A stretch of 63,081 bases of DNA from an uncultured Lachnospiraceae bacterium (GTDB lineage: Bacteria; Bacillota; Clostridia; Lachnospirales; Lachnospiraceae), in NCBI GenBank assembly GCA_934385475.1, contig CAKRPS010000011.1:1-63081 (forward strand). Direction: 5' to 3'. The position numbers and the translations under genes are program-made. Below, in pieces: positions 36,230 through 45,185 of this stretch; within the stretch, counting starts at the first letter, position 1, and each line of letters opens with the position of its first letter. The notes under the pieces are model-generated. The model was given only the letters and a program-made list of their open reading frames with translations, searched no databases and was not told where the DNA came from.

Positions 36230-37240
36230 TTACTCCTCCTGTGCGGTATCTTCTGTCTGTGACTGGATACCGGACGTCTTATCCGTATTCGTCTGGCTGC
36301 CGTCCGTGAAGCTGTCCAACGGAAGAATGGTATTTGTCGTTCCATCCTTACTCTGGATCACAACCTTAAGTTCCGGCAGGACATCCTCCATTGCCTCATA
36401 AAACATACGTTTCTTGGTAACCTCAGGGTACTTGACATATTCCTCATACATCGAGTTAAATCTAGCCACCTGTCCGTTTGCCTCGTTAATTCTCTCCTGC
36501 TTGGTTGCCTCTGCGTCCTGCAGAATCTTATCGGATTCCGCTTCCGCATTCGGAATCTGTTCATTCCGGTACTTGTTTGCATTGTTCAGCGCTGTCTCTT
36601 TTCCCTGCTTGGCTGTCTCAACTGCCTTAAATGCATTCTCAACCTCCAGGTTCGGAGGTGTCGCATCCTGAATGGTAATGTTTACTAACTGGATTCCGAT
36701 ATCATAAGCCTCCAGCTTATCCAGGATCATCTGTTTGATATTGGACTGTATCTCATTCTTGCCGGTGGTAAGAACGCTGTCCACTGTGTAAGAGCCAATG
36801 GTTGTTCTGATACAGTTCTGTGCGATATTATTCAGAATATCCGCAGGGTCCTGTGACGCATAAAGTGCTTTGACCGGGTCAGTCACCCTGTATTCTGCAT
36901 AGAAGTCAACAAAAATAAAGTTATAATCCGAAGTGATCATCAAAGAATCCGGCGTTGATTCATCTCCGTCATCATAGCCAATGGAAAATCCCTGGATCGT
37001 TGTGTTCACCTTTGTCACAGTCTGTATAAACGGAATCTTAAAATGTAATCCGGGTGTAGATACCGCTTTCGGAGAACCAAACGTGCAGACAACTGCCTGT
37101 TCTTCCTCCTGGATCGTATAATAAGAAGCATTTACCAGAATCAGTGCAAGCAGTACGATCACTACAATTTTAATGTATAATCCTGCTTTTCCTGCTCCCT
37201 TTTTGGGAATATCCACTTTGTCCTTTGCCTTTTTAAACAT
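36230..37240 (-). CDS. hflK: SPFH protein HflK
   Basis: Partner of HflC. At 336 aa it has one N-terminal membrane helix (about 22 to 44), an SPFH domain starting IQEEEQAVVCTFG, and a coiled-coil region with NAEAESDKILQDAEATKQ. The C-terminal tail is polar and probably disordered. The pair hflK-hflC is co-directional and nearly contiguous, downstream of trpS. Confidence 0.93.
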   Translation of the reverse strand: MFKKAKDKVDIPKKGAGKAGLYIKIVVIVLLALILVNASYYTIQEEEQAVVCTFGSPKAVSTPGLHFKIPFIQTVTKVNTTIQGFSIGYDDGDESTPDSLMITSDYNFIFVDFYAEYRVTDPVKALYASQDPADILNNIAQNCIRTTIGSYTVDSVLTTGKNEIQSNIKQMILDKLEAYDIGIQLVNITIQDATPPNLEVENAFKAVETAKQGKETALNNANKYRNEQIPNAEAESDKILQDAEATKQERINEANGQVARFNSMYEEYVKYPEVTKKRMFYEAMEDVLPELKVVIQSKDGTTNTILPLDSFTDGSQTNTDKTSGIQSQTEDTAQEE

Positions 37241-37270
37241 TCTGTTCCTCTTTCTATTCTATGGTTGCAG

Positions 37271-38275
37271 TTATCTTATTTTTTCAGGGAATCCAACCTT
37301 CTTCTGCACCTTACGCAATGTCTTTCCGGCATAATAATTTGCCTTTTCCGCATTCTCCTTGATAATCTTATCAATATAATCCTTGTTCTTGGAAAGATCT
37401 GCAAAGCGATCCTGTAATGGTTTCAGAACACCCACTACAGCTTCTCCCACTGCCATCTTGAAATCACCGTAGCCTTTTCCGTCAAATTCCTTTTCTACCT
37501 CTTCAGGTGTTTTGCCATTGCACGCACAATAAATATCAATCAGGTTACGGATTCCCGGCTGGCTCTCCTGATAACGTACACAAGCCTCCGAATCGGTAAC
37601 TGCACGTTTAAATTTGCGAATGATCGTATCCGGATCATCCATCAGATAAATACTGGCGTTCGGATTTTCATCAGACTTGGACATCTTGCGGGAAGGATCC
37701 TGTAAGCTCATGATCTTCGCACCGGCCTTGCCAACATAGGGTTCCGGAATCGTAAATACATCTCCATAAATGGCATTAAAACGCTGTGCAATATCTCTTG
37801 TGATCTCCAGATGCTGAAGCTGATCCTTTCCAACCGGAACAACATCTGCCTGATATAACAGGATATCTGCCGCCATCAGAACCGGGTAGGTGAACAGGCC
37901 CGCGTTGATGTTGTCCGCATGTTTAGCTGACTTATCCTTAAACTGTGTCATTCTGTTCAGTTCGCCCATGTAGGTAAAACAGTTCAGGATCCATGCAAGC
38001 TCTGCATGCCCCGACACATGCGACTGATAATAGAGACAGTTTTTCTCCGGATCAAGTCCGGCTGCTATATATAAGGTCAGAAGATTTCTGGCTCTTTTAC
38101 GCAGTTCTGCAGGATCCTGACGAACTGTGATCGAATGAAGATCGACAACTGAATAAAAGCACTGGTATTCATCACACAAGGTAACCCAGTTTTTGAGGGC
38201 TCCGAGGTAATTTCCCAAAGTCAGATTTCCTGTCGCCTGCATTCCGCTAAATAATACTTTTTTTCCGTCTATCAT
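37271..38275 (-). CDS. trpS: Tryptophanyl-tRNA synthetase
   Basis: Class I aminoacyl-tRNA synthetase charging tRNA-Trp. The 334-aa protein has the HIGH-equivalent in TGNLTLGNYLGAL and the KMSKS signature (SRKMSKSDENPNAS). The frame is open 45 codons further upstream, but MIDGKKVLFSGMQ at 38275 with an AAGGA ribosome site is the family start. I searched the leader for a T-box (AGGGTGGNACCGCG-type antiterminator) and found none; a terminator hairpin for the preceding small gene lies about 130 bases upstream. Confidence 0.97.
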   Translation of the reverse strand: MIDGKKVLFSGMQATGNLTLGNYLGALKNWVTLCDEYQCFYSVVDLHSITVRQDPAELRKRARNLLTLYIAAGLDPEKNCLYYQSHVSGHAELAWILNCFTYMGELNRMTQFKDKSAKHADNINAGLFTYPVLMAADILLYQADVVPVGKDQLQHLEITRDIAQRFNAIYGDVFTIPEPYVGKAGAKIMSLQDPSRKMSKSDENPNASIYLMDDPDTIIRKFKRAVTDSEACVRYQESQPGIRNLIDIYCACNGKTPEEVEKEFDGKGYGDFKMAVGEAVVGVLKPLQDRFADLSKNKDYIDKIIKENAEKANYYAGKTLRKVQKKVGFPEKIR

Positions 38276-38399
38276 AATATTTTCCTTCCGCCTTTCTCTT
38301 ACTTTTCGTATAAAGTAAATAACTATCAGAATCCCATTCGCAAAATCGCCTTTACAAGGCTCTGAATAATTACCAAAGTAAAGTTTATCATTCCTATAG

Positions 38400-38430
38400 A
38401 AAAAGCGCAAGGTACACTTCTTCCTCGCGC
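38400..38430 (-). terminator. Terminator of the Cys-rich small gene
   Basis: Minus-strand stem GCGCGAGG with CCTTGCGC (one G-U pair), ten-base loop, followed by five Ts. It lies about 30 bases after the stop of the 83-aa gene and isolates it from trpS. Confidence 0.8.
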
Positions 38431-38461
38431 CTTTTGGTACTAATTTTTCATTTCATTCCTG

Positions 38462-38713
38462 CTAGCCATTCTGACAACTGTCCGATGACTTCTCCTCACA
38501 TCCGCAGGTCTTTCCGGAACCGGAATACGGCATGGAATCAAATCTCGGCTCAAAACGCGGCTCCTTACAAGGGCATTTATCATCCCTGTCTGAATTGCTG
38601 CCACATCCACCCTGTCCGGATCTTCCGTTACCTCTTTCTCTTCCGTTACCGCAGTTGCAGCCGTAGCCTCCCAGACACAACAGACAGCATAACACTAAAA
38701 TACAATCGTTCAT
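38462..38713 (-). CDS. 83-aa cysteine- and glycine-rich protein
   Basis: I do not recognise this family. The 83-aa product has a hydrophobic Cys-rich start (MNDCILVLCCLLCLGG), a Gly/Arg/Asn low-complexity centre, and CPCKEPRF plus CGCEE motifs towards the end, with 12 Cys in total. The first 15 residues could be a short membrane segment or lipoprotein-like leader, but the basic residues of a normal signal peptide are missing. A strong AAGGAGAG ribosome site precedes the ATG and a terminator follows, so it is a genuine single gene. Metal binding or a spore/envelope structural role is possible. Confidence 0.7.
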   Translation of the reverse strand: MNDCILVLCCLLCLGGYGCNCGNGRERGNGRSGQGGCGSNSDRDDKCPCKEPRFEPRFDSMPYSGSGKTCGCEEKSSDSCQNG

Positions 38714-38801
38714 ACTATGACTCTCTCCTTCTTACATTATAACCTGATAGCTCAATGGTCTTTCTTAAAATAATGTATGAAGTTCACGCAAGAATGTCAC
38801 T

Positions 38802-39347
38802 TTATTTTCTTTTCTTTTTTAAAACTTTGGTCCGGATATACCGATAGGTCTTTTCCTCGCCCTCTTCTGCCAGCATATGCAACAGCTTTTCAAGCAGCTT
38901 CTTCGTTCTCGGATGAAGCGGGGGTGGATTGGTTCCCGACTCATAATAAGCCAGAGGATCCTGCTCTGAATAAGCACTCCCGTGATATGTCTTACAGGCC
39001 GCGATCCTATCCATAAACATCTCTACAATATATCTTTTGGGCATCGGAGCCGGTGCAATGCCGCCTTTGATCTCCTTCGTGCTGTAATCAATCCAATATT
39101 CATAGTGGTGCTTGTTACGCCCCTTATGGTGCAGCCATGCAGATGAATATCCGATAGCCTCTCTCTCCGCATTGTTAGGGCTTCTGTCTCCCTGATAATA
39201 CTTCACACCCACCAGAAATTCCTCCGGACTGTACTTGGAAAGATCGTGCAGAATTCCCTGTCTGTAGAGCCCCACTTTGAAGCAGCCCTGCATCACCAGT
39301 ATTTTATGCTTTGTAATGGTCTTAAAATGTTCCCATGCCTTGATCAT
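38802..39347 (-). CDS. DUF5662 family protein
   Basis: 181-aa soluble protein. The conserved-looking His/Asp residues in HDLSKYSPEEF (about 34 to 44) and HHKGRNKHHYEYW (about 73 to 85) suggest an HD-like metal site. This pattern matches DUF5662 proteins common in Clostridia; no activity is known. Its ATG overlaps the stop of the GlgX-like gene by 4 bases, so the two are translationally coupled. The C-terminus is a basic run. Confidence 0.75.
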   Translation of the reverse strand: MIKAWEHFKTITKHKILVMQGCFKVGLYRQGILHDLSKYSPEEFLVGVKYYQGDRSPNNAEREAIGYSSAWLHHKGRNKHHYEYWIDYSTKEIKGGIAPAPMPKRYIVEMFMDRIAACKTYHGSAYSEQDPLAYYESGTNPPPLHPRTKKLLEKLLHMLAEEGEEKTYRYIRTKVLKKKRK

Positions 39348-41179
39348 ATTCCTGCGCCTTTCTTTTCCTGCTTCTCTTTAATACATGCCAGATACAGAGA
39401 AACCGTTCTGGGTTCCACAACAATTTCCTGCCAGCCTTTTTTGTCCTCTATGCCTGTCTGTATATTCTTTCCTGCCTCTTTTTCCTCTTCCAGAAACGGC
39501 ACCCAGCAGCTTCCCTTTGGAAGCTGTGGCAGACCAAGCGTATGGCTCTCCCAGTGCATATTCACACCCATATAGAGTATGAAATCACCCTCACTGAACA
39601 TGATCCCGACGCATCTGCTCAGACTGCCGGTATCCGGTTTCCACGCCTCGTGTCCATGAAAAGAAATATCCGGATATCCTGCCGCATTCTTTTGCAGCGG
39701 CCTTTTGGAATTTCGCAGAACGCCCTGCTTTTTGCGAAGTTCGATCAGCTTCTCTGTGTACGCAAGCAGCTTTTCACCGCTCTCTGTCCACTTCCAGTTC
39801 ACCCACGTAATACCATTATCCTGACAGTATGGATTGTTATTCCCCTCCTGGGAAAATCCAAATTCATCCCCACTGTATAACAATGGCGTTCCCTGTGAAA
39901 ACAGCAAGAAAGTCATGGCATTTTTTAACTGCCGAAGCCGCAGGGAAAGGATTGCCTTCTTCCGACTCTTTCCCTCTACGCCACAATTCCAGCTATAGTT
40001 ATAATCTGTTCCGTCCAGATTTTCTTCCCCGTTCTCCTCATTATGCTTCCGGTCATAGGAAACCAAATCCATCAGGCGCATACCATCCCATCTGGCAATG
40101 CAGTTGATGATTCCATTTTCCACGGAGCAATCCCTGATATGATACAGGAAATGCCCCATCATGTTGTCATCTCCCTTGAGGAATTTACGCATCTCATACA
40201 GAAAGCCATCATTGAAAAAGCCAACCATCCGGTACAGGCTTTTCCTTGCGCCATCCGGAATAAAGCGACTCTCCGTCAGCAGCTTGGTATCCGCAAGCAC
40301 CGGCTCCTCCACCAGCATCGATAAGGGCATATCCACCCCCATGACATGAAATCCGTCCACGTGATATTCAAGCACCCAGTATTTCAAAATCTGTAAAATA
40401 GCAACATGCCTGATCTCCGGCGGGAAATAAAACTGCATTAACACTTCCAGCCCGGCCGCATGAAGCTGTTTTACCATGTCCTTAAATTCCGTCACGGCAT
40501 CTTTTCCATACGCATAGGCACTCTTTGGAACCTGATATAAGCCCTTCTGATAGCCCCAGTAATTTACCCTGGGTTCCTCCTCAGTCTTTGCTTTGGCAGA
40601 CGGCAAAAGCTCATTAAACTCATATGCCGGCATCAATAATAATGAGGTGATTCCCAGCTTCTTCAGGTAGTCTGTCTTTTCGGTAATTCCCGCAAAAGTT
40701 CCCTTTTTCTTAACACCGGAAGTTCTGTGCCTGGTAAAGCCCCTCACATGCAGCGCATAAAAAATACACTCTTCATAAGGAGTGTGCGGTTTTGTGTCTC
40801 CCTGCCAGTCATAATCTTCCCCCAGAAGCTTGCACCGCAAAAGCCTCTTATCCTTTTTCCCATACTGTGTATCCTTTTCGACGCAGCAGGCCCACGGATC
40901 CTGATAAAGCCGGTCTCCCTGATAAAATAGATAAGAAACCGATCTGTCGTGGTATCCCTTCAAAATCATGGAAGCCGATCTTCCTGTCCTGCACTCCTCC
41001 GGGAATGGTATTTTAAGTCCTTCTGGATTTTTTCTATCATATAGTACGATTCCACGCTCTTTCTGCACGGTACCCGACATCTCTTCATCCCAGGCTGCGG
41101 TCACATGCAGTCCTTCGTTCTCCATATATACGCCCATCTTCACCGGCATAGCTGCCACTATCTCTAATTTATCCCGCAT
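39344..41179 (-). CDS. GlgX/isoamylase-like protein lacking GH13 catalytic residues
   Basis: 611-aa protein clearly homologous to glycogen-debranching GH13 enzymes. It has an N-terminal CBM48-like region (1 to 130), then YALHVRGFTRH, NYWGYQKGLYQVPKSAYA, and the GlgX-type block LVSYDRKHNEENGEENLDGT (about 372 to 391). The catalytic motifs are degenerate. Region I (normally DVVLNH) reads EVLMQFYFP. Region II, which should hold the nucleophile Asp in GFRFD, reads GFHVMG. Region IV (AHD) reads ARWDG. It is therefore probably a non-hydrolytic carbohydrate-binding or regulatory protein; that is inference. The ATG at 41179 has GGAG upstream. Confidence 0.85.
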   Translation of the reverse strand: MRDKLEIVAAMPVKMGVYMENEGLHVTAAWDEEMSGTVQKERGIVLYDRKNPEGLKIPFPEECRTGRSASMILKGYHDRSVSYLFYQGDRLYQDPWACCVEKDTQYGKKDKRLLRCKLLGEDYDWQGDTKPHTPYEECIFYALHVRGFTRHRTSGVKKKGTFAGITEKTDYLKKLGITSLLLMPAYEFNELLPSAKAKTEEEPRVNYWGYQKGLYQVPKSAYAYGKDAVTEFKDMVKQLHAAGLEVLMQFYFPPEIRHVAILQILKYWVLEYHVDGFHVMGVDMPLSMLVEEPVLADTKLLTESRFIPDGARKSLYRMVGFFNDGFLYEMRKFLKGDDNMMGHFLYHIRDCSVENGIINCIARWDGMRLMDLVSYDRKHNEENGEENLDGTDYNYSWNCGVEGKSRKKAILSLRLRQLKNAMTFLLFSQGTPLLYSGDEFGFSQEGNNNPYCQDNGITWVNWKWTESGEKLLAYTEKLIELRKKQGVLRNSKRPLQKNAAGYPDISFHGHEAWKPDTGSLSRCVGIMFSEGDFILYMGVNMHWESHTLGLPQLPKGSCWVPFLEEEKEAGKNIQTGIEDKKGWQEIVVEPRTVSLYLACIKEKQEKKGAGI

Positions 41180-41261
41180 GTAGCTCCTTTCGCAGCTTGA
41201 TACTTTCTATCTATATATTGCTGATGTTTTGCTTATTATACCATGTATTGACTTGTCACTC

Positions 41262-41372
41262 ACATGCCCGTACTTCGCACTCCCATCTGCCTACGGCAGA
41301 CGCATGTTCGTTAATGAGTGCAGAAAACCAAATGTCTGCTTCGCAGCCGCTTGGTTTTCTTTTGCACTCATT
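41262..41372. repeat. Hairpin-rich intergenic element
   Basis: The 297-base gap between the GlgX-like gene and the DUF1292 gene contains two nested fold-backs. The first pairs ACATGC (41262 to 41267) with GCATGT (41302 to 41307) around an inner TCTGCC/GGCAGA stem. The second is a 19-base-pair stem: AATGAGTGCA (41313 to 41322) with TGCACTCATT (41363 to 41372), plus GAAAACCAA with TTGGTTTTC, with a three-base bulge and an inner CTGC-TTC-GCAG stem. It is not followed by a T run and lies upstream of both divergent genes, so it is not a terminator. A dispersed repeat or small RNA is possible. Confidence 0.6.
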
Positions 41373-41398
41373 ATATCATAAATCCTTTTGTATTTTCA

Positions 41399-41427
41399 TT
41401 GAATATTTTCAGATTATTCGGTAAAAT
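41399..41427 (+). promoter_or_regulatory. Candidate promoter of the DUF1292 gene
   Basis: TTGAAT (41399 to 41404), 17-base spacer, TAAAAT (41422 to 41427), about 50 bases upstream of the start codon. Confidence 0.65.
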
Positions 41428-41476
41428 GTATTTATATCTGAAAACAACTTCAAAAAACGTGATAAAGGAGGCAGTT

Positions 41477-41812
41477 ATGGGAAAGGCAGATAACGAGGAA
41501 AACGGCTACGACACAGAAGAAATGACCGTTGAACTGGAACTGGACGACGGAACAACCGTCAACTGTGCCATTGTGACAATTTTGACCGTCAACAAGCAGG
41601 ACTACATTGTTCTTCTTCCTCTGGATGAAAATGATGAGAACACAGATGGGGAGGTTTGGTTTTATCGTTACCGCGAAAATCCCAATGACCCCAACGAAGA
41701 ACCGGAGCTTGGCTATATCGACGATGACGATGAATACGAAGCTGTCGCAGACGCATTTGACGAGTATCTTGACTCAGAAGAATTTGATGAACTGGTAGAG
41801 GAGGACGAGTAA
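41477..41812 (+). CDS. DUF1292 domain-containing acidic protein
   Basis: 111-aa very acidic protein. The core (about 15 to 70) matches DUF1292: a hydrophobic beta-rich domain with TVELELDDGTTVNCAIV and DYIVLLPLDENDENTDGEVWFYRY. A long Asp/Glu tail follows. DUF1292 (YrzB-like) proteins are widespread in Bacillota and of unknown function. The ATG at 41477 follows AAAGGAGG. It is monocistronic with its own promoter; the terminator stem overlaps its stop codon. Confidence 0.88.
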   Translation: MGKADNEENGYDTEEMTVELELDDGTTVNCAIVTILTVNKQDYIVLLPLDENDENTDGEVWFYRYRENPNDPNEEPELGYIDDDDEYEAVADAFDEYLDSEEFDELVEEDE

Positions 41813-41826
41813 TTCGTCCTCCTTTT
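41800..41826 (+). terminator. Terminator of the DUF1292 gene
   Basis: Nine-base perfect stem GGAGGACGA with TCGTCCTCC around a GTAAT loop, followed by TTTTC. The stop codon is inside the hairpin. Confidence 0.8.
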
Positions 41827-41828
41827 CT

Positions 41829-43709
41829 TCACATCTCCTGTAGTTTTTCCAGAAACCGCGACGGCTGCTCCCGTCCGTTTTCGCTTTTCACCGCCGTAAC
41901 CAGAAGCCGATACCTGGCGCGTGTCATAGCCACATAGAACATCCGGCGTTCCTCCTCCAGCTCCCTTTCTTCCTTTGATTTTTTTGACGGAATATTTCCT
42001 TCCTCGCAGGAGGGAATACAGACGCAGTCAAATTCCAGCCCTTTTGAAGCATGGATCGTCATGATCTGAACCCCTCTTTTTTCTTTTTGTTCTCCTTTGT
42101 GCTGATAAAATTCTTTTTTCTGTTCCCGTACGTCTTCCTCTTCTCTGGCACAATAGGCAAGAACCTCCCGAATACTCTCAAAAGAACGCGCAAACTCCTG
42201 GAACTCTTCTGCGATCCGCAGATATTCCATCACCGTCTCTCCACTGTATTTCTCTTTCAGATAGCGGTCATAGCCCACCACGTTCCGTATATAGCGCACT
42301 GCGAGGTATGGTTTCATCTTTCTCAGCATATCCAGGCAAGCAAACAGATTTCCAATTTCTTTTTGCATTTCACTGGTGCCCTTATAATATGCAAGCCATT
42401 CTTCTCTTCTTACCGCTTCGCTGCGTAAACTTTCTCTCCGGATATAGCGCACCGGTCTGTTCATGATCCGCAGAAAGTTCTTTCTCTCCCGATTTCCATC
42501 TCCAAGAAGCAGATACGTAAGGATATCCTGTAGCACAAAATGGTCAAAACGGCTTTTGGGCGGTTCTCTCATGGTATAAGGTATCCTGTTTTCATCAAGA
42601 AACCTGCTCTGCAATGTACACTCCAGATTTGTCCTGCACAGGATTGCTGTTCTTTCCAGTTTCTGTTCCTGTTGCTGCCTTTGGAATTCCTCTTTCCAAA
42701 ATGTCTGTTCGTCCTCCCTTGTCTTAAATATCCGGCAGACAAAGCCATCACCTGTCTTATGATTGGCCGTTACCTGTTTGGCAAATCTTTCCTTATTCTC
42801 TGAAATCATAGTCTGCGCCGCCTGTACAACACTCTCATGGCAGCGATAATTCACGTTGAGCAGAATCTTCTCACACGATGGATAATCCCTTTGAAACTGC
42901 TGCATGCTCAAGGGACTCGCGCCCCGAAATCTGTAGATTGACTGGTCGTCATCTCCCACAACGAACAGGTTATTCTGGGGTGATGAGAGTAAGCGGATCA
43001 ATCGGTACTGTAACGGTCCGATATCCTGAAATTCATCGACCAGAATGTACTGAAACTGCTCCTGCCACAACCTACGTGTTTTTTCCTCTTTTGTCAACAG
43101 TTCCTCACACAGAATTCCCATATCATCGAAATCCATTTTGTGAAATTCACGAAGATACTTCTGGTATTCCATGCACAAAAACTCAAAGTCTTCCCGTTTA
43201 ATTTCTGCCGGCAACGCAGACAGATTGTTCCCTTCCTTTTCCTTTTCAGTTTCCTCAGTAAACCGGCCCTGCCTGTTTTTATATCTGCTGATTTCCTTTA
43301 ACAGATTCTCATGGTCTTCTTCCCGCACACTCACAAATTGCCTGTGCACAGACAATATTTTCCGCAGGAGTTTTCGTTTCTCTGTTTCTGTAAGAATGGT
43401 ATAATCACGATACTGTGATGATTGTCTCAAGATATAATAGAATATTGCATGAAAGGTTCCGAACCATACCGCAGGTTTTGAACTCTCCATAAGTTTAAAG
43501 AAGCGTTCCTGCATTTCCAGTGCCGCAGCTCTGGTAAAGGTAATGACCAGGATATGTTCCGGTTCCACTTTGTGATGTGTAAGCAGATGGCGAATCCGTT
43601 CTACGGTAACAAAAGTCTTTCCACTTCCGGGACCGGCCAAAACAAGTGCCGGTCCCTCCGTAAAACGAATTGCTTTCATCTGTGCGCTGTTGCCTTTATG
43701 ATCTGGCAT
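41829..43709 (-). CDS. UvrD/Rep-type ATP-dependent DNA helicase
   Basis: Superfamily 1A helicase of 626 aa. Motifs are [10 protein letters not shown] (Q motif), [14 protein letters not shown] (Walker A), [11 protein letters not shown] (Walker B), [26 protein letters not shown] and MTRARYRLL. It is shorter than PcrA/UvrD (about 720 to 750) and lacks their usual C-terminal extension, so it is probably a PcrA-like paralogue rather than the main PcrA. It overlaps the end of gltX by 14 bases, and I see no good ribosome site, suggesting coupled translation. Confidence 0.92.
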   Translation of the reverse strand: MPDHKGNSAQMKAIRFTEGPALVLAGPGSGKTFVTVERIRHLLTHHKVEPEHILVITFTRAAALEMQERFFKLMESSKPAVWFGTFHAIFYYILRQSSQYRDYTILTETEKRKLLRKILSVHRQFVSVREEDHENLLKEISRYKNRQGRFTEETEKEKEGNNLSALPAEIKREDFEFLCMEYQKYLREFHKMDFDDMGILCEELLTKEEKTRRLWQEQFQYILVDEFQDIGPLQYRLIRLLSSPQNNLFVVGDDDQSIYRFRGASPLSMQQFQRDYPSCEKILLNVNYRCHESVVQAAQTMISENKERFAKQVTANHKTGDGFVCRIFKTREDEQTFWKEEFQRQQQEQKLERTAILCRTNLECTLQSRFLDENRIPYTMREPPKSRFDHFVLQDILTYLLLGDGNRERKNFLRIMNRPVRYIRRESLRSEAVRREEWLAYYKGTSEMQKEIGNLFACLDMLRKMKPYLAVRYIRNVVGYDRYLKEKYSGETVMEYLRIAEEFQEFARSFESIREVLAYCAREEEDVREQKKEFYQHKGEQKEKRGVQIMTIHASKGLEFDCVCIPSCEEGNIPSKKSKEERELEEERRMFYVAMTRARYRLLVTAVKSENGREQPSRFLEKLQEM

Positions 43710-45156
43710 TTTGCAGCTTTTCTATTCCCTTGCGGATTCTGGCAAGCGATTCTTCCTTGCCAAGTATTTCCATCAGTTCTGTGGCTCCTCCGGGAGTCAT
43801 CTGCTTGCCGGATACAGCTGTACGAATCGGCCACATCACATATCCGTTCTTACAACCCTTTTTCTCCACATAGGCTGACAGCATCTGGTACAACGCATCG
43901 TTGCTGTAATCCTGCTGTTCCTCCAGAAGCGGAAGAATCTCCGTCAAAACCTCCAACGATGTCTCTTCGTTGGTTTTCATCTTCTTATGCGTATACATCG
44001 CTACATCATATTCCGGAAGTTCTTCAAAGAAATCAATATGATCTTTGATATCCGGGAAAATTTCAATTCTTGTCTTCACCATTTCGGCAATTTTCTTCTT
44101 GTCCAGATCCTTTTTGATCACTTCGTCGATGTAAGGCTTTGCCATCTCATAAAATCTGTCAAAATCCATTGCCTTCATATACTCGCCATTCATCCATTTT
44201 AATTTCGTATAATCAAAAACGGCAGGCGACTTGGACAAATGATGATAGTCAAATATCTTTACAAGATCTTCCAGCGAAAAAATCTCGTTGTTGTCTTCCG
44301 GACTCCATCCGAGAAGTGCCACAAAATTTACTATTGCCTCAGACAAAAATCCCTGTTCGATCAGATCCTCGTAAGAGGAATGCCCACATCTCTTGGAAAG
44401 CTTCTGATGATTTTCATCCGTGATCAGAGGACAATGCACATACTCCGGTATCTTCCAGCCAAACGCATCATACAGACGGTTATATTTCGGTGAGGAGGAC
44501 AGATATTCATTTCCCCTTACAACATGTGTTATGCCCATCAGATGATCGTCTACTACGTTTGCAAAGTTATAGGTCGGATATCCGTCTGATTTGATCAGGA
44601 TCATATCATCCAGCTCTGCATTGTCTACCGTGATATCTCCATAGATATCATCATGAAAAGTCGTTGTTCCCTCTGTCGGATTATTCTGACGGATTACAAA
44701 CGGTTTACCGGCTGCAAGATTCGCTTCAATTTCTTCCTTTGACAAATGTAGACAATGCTTGTCATAAATATTGATTTCCTTGCCAGCCACAGTCTGTGTA
44801 AGGGTTGCAAGTCTTTCCTTGTCACAGAAACAATAATAGGCTTCACCCTTATCAATCAATTCCTTCGCATACTTCATATAAAGACCGGATTTCTGTCTTT
44901 CACTCTGCACATAGGGACCAACGCCGCCATCCTTGTCCGGCCCCTCATCATGCAAAAGTCCCGTCTTTTCCAAAGTACGGTAAATGATATCTACCGCGCC
45001 CTCCACATAACGTTCCTGGTCTGTATCCTCAATTCGTAATATAAAATCTCCACCTTCATGCTTTGCAATCAGGTATGCATACAATGCCGTTCTTAAGTTT
45101 CCGACATGCATACGTCCTGTCGGACTCGGTGCATATCTTGTTCTGATCTTTTCCAT
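43696..45156 (-). CDS. gltX: Glutamyl-tRNA synthetase
   Basis: Class I synthetase of 486 aa charging tRNA-Glu (and probably tRNA-Gln, if an amidotransferase is present elsewhere). The HIGH-type motif is in [17 protein letters not shown] and the KMSKS equivalent is KLSKRCG. An insert with cysteines of the zinc-binding type is not obvious. Normal length. It is followed by the helicase gene with a short overlap and preceded by the hydrogenase gene 29 bases upstream. Confidence 0.97.
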   Translation of the reverse strand: MEKIRTRYAPSPTGRMHVGNLRTALYAYLIAKHEGGDFILRIEDTDQERYVEGAVDIIYRTLEKTGLLHDEGPDKDGGVGPYVQSERQKSGLYMKYAKELIDKGEAYYCFCDKERLATLTQTVAGKEINIYDKHCLHLSKEEIEANLAAGKPFVIRQNNPTEGTTTFHDDIYGDITVDNAELDDMILIKSDGYPTYNFANVVDDHLMGITHVVRGNEYLSSSPKYNRLYDAFGWKIPEYVHCPLITDENHQKLSKRCGHSSYEDLIEQGFLSEAIVNFVALLGWSPEDNNEIFSLEDLVKIFDYHHLSKSPAVFDYTKLKWMNGEYMKAMDFDRFYEMAKPYIDEVIKKDLDKKKIAEMVKTRIEIFPDIKDHIDFFEELPEYDVAMYTHKKMKTNEETSLEVLTEILPLLEEQQDYSNDALYQMLSAYVEKKGCKNGYVMWPIRTAVSGKQMTPGGATELMEILGKEESLARIRKGIEKLQNARS

Positions 45157-45185
45157 TTCTTCCTCCGTCTTCCTGCCTTTTAAAT

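Noticed and set aside
38276..38400. T-box leader upstream of trpS
   Set aside because: The region holds no AGGGTGG-type T-box sequence or specifier-loop structure. The only strong hairpin is the terminator of the preceding small gene.
38276..38410. 45-codon N-terminal extension of TrpS
   Set aside because: The frame is open but not like TrpS, and the ATG at 38275 has a ribosome site and the family N-terminus.
41262..41372. CRISPR-like repeat
   Set aside because: There are only inverted repeats, with no series of direct repeats and spacers, and no cas genes in the window.
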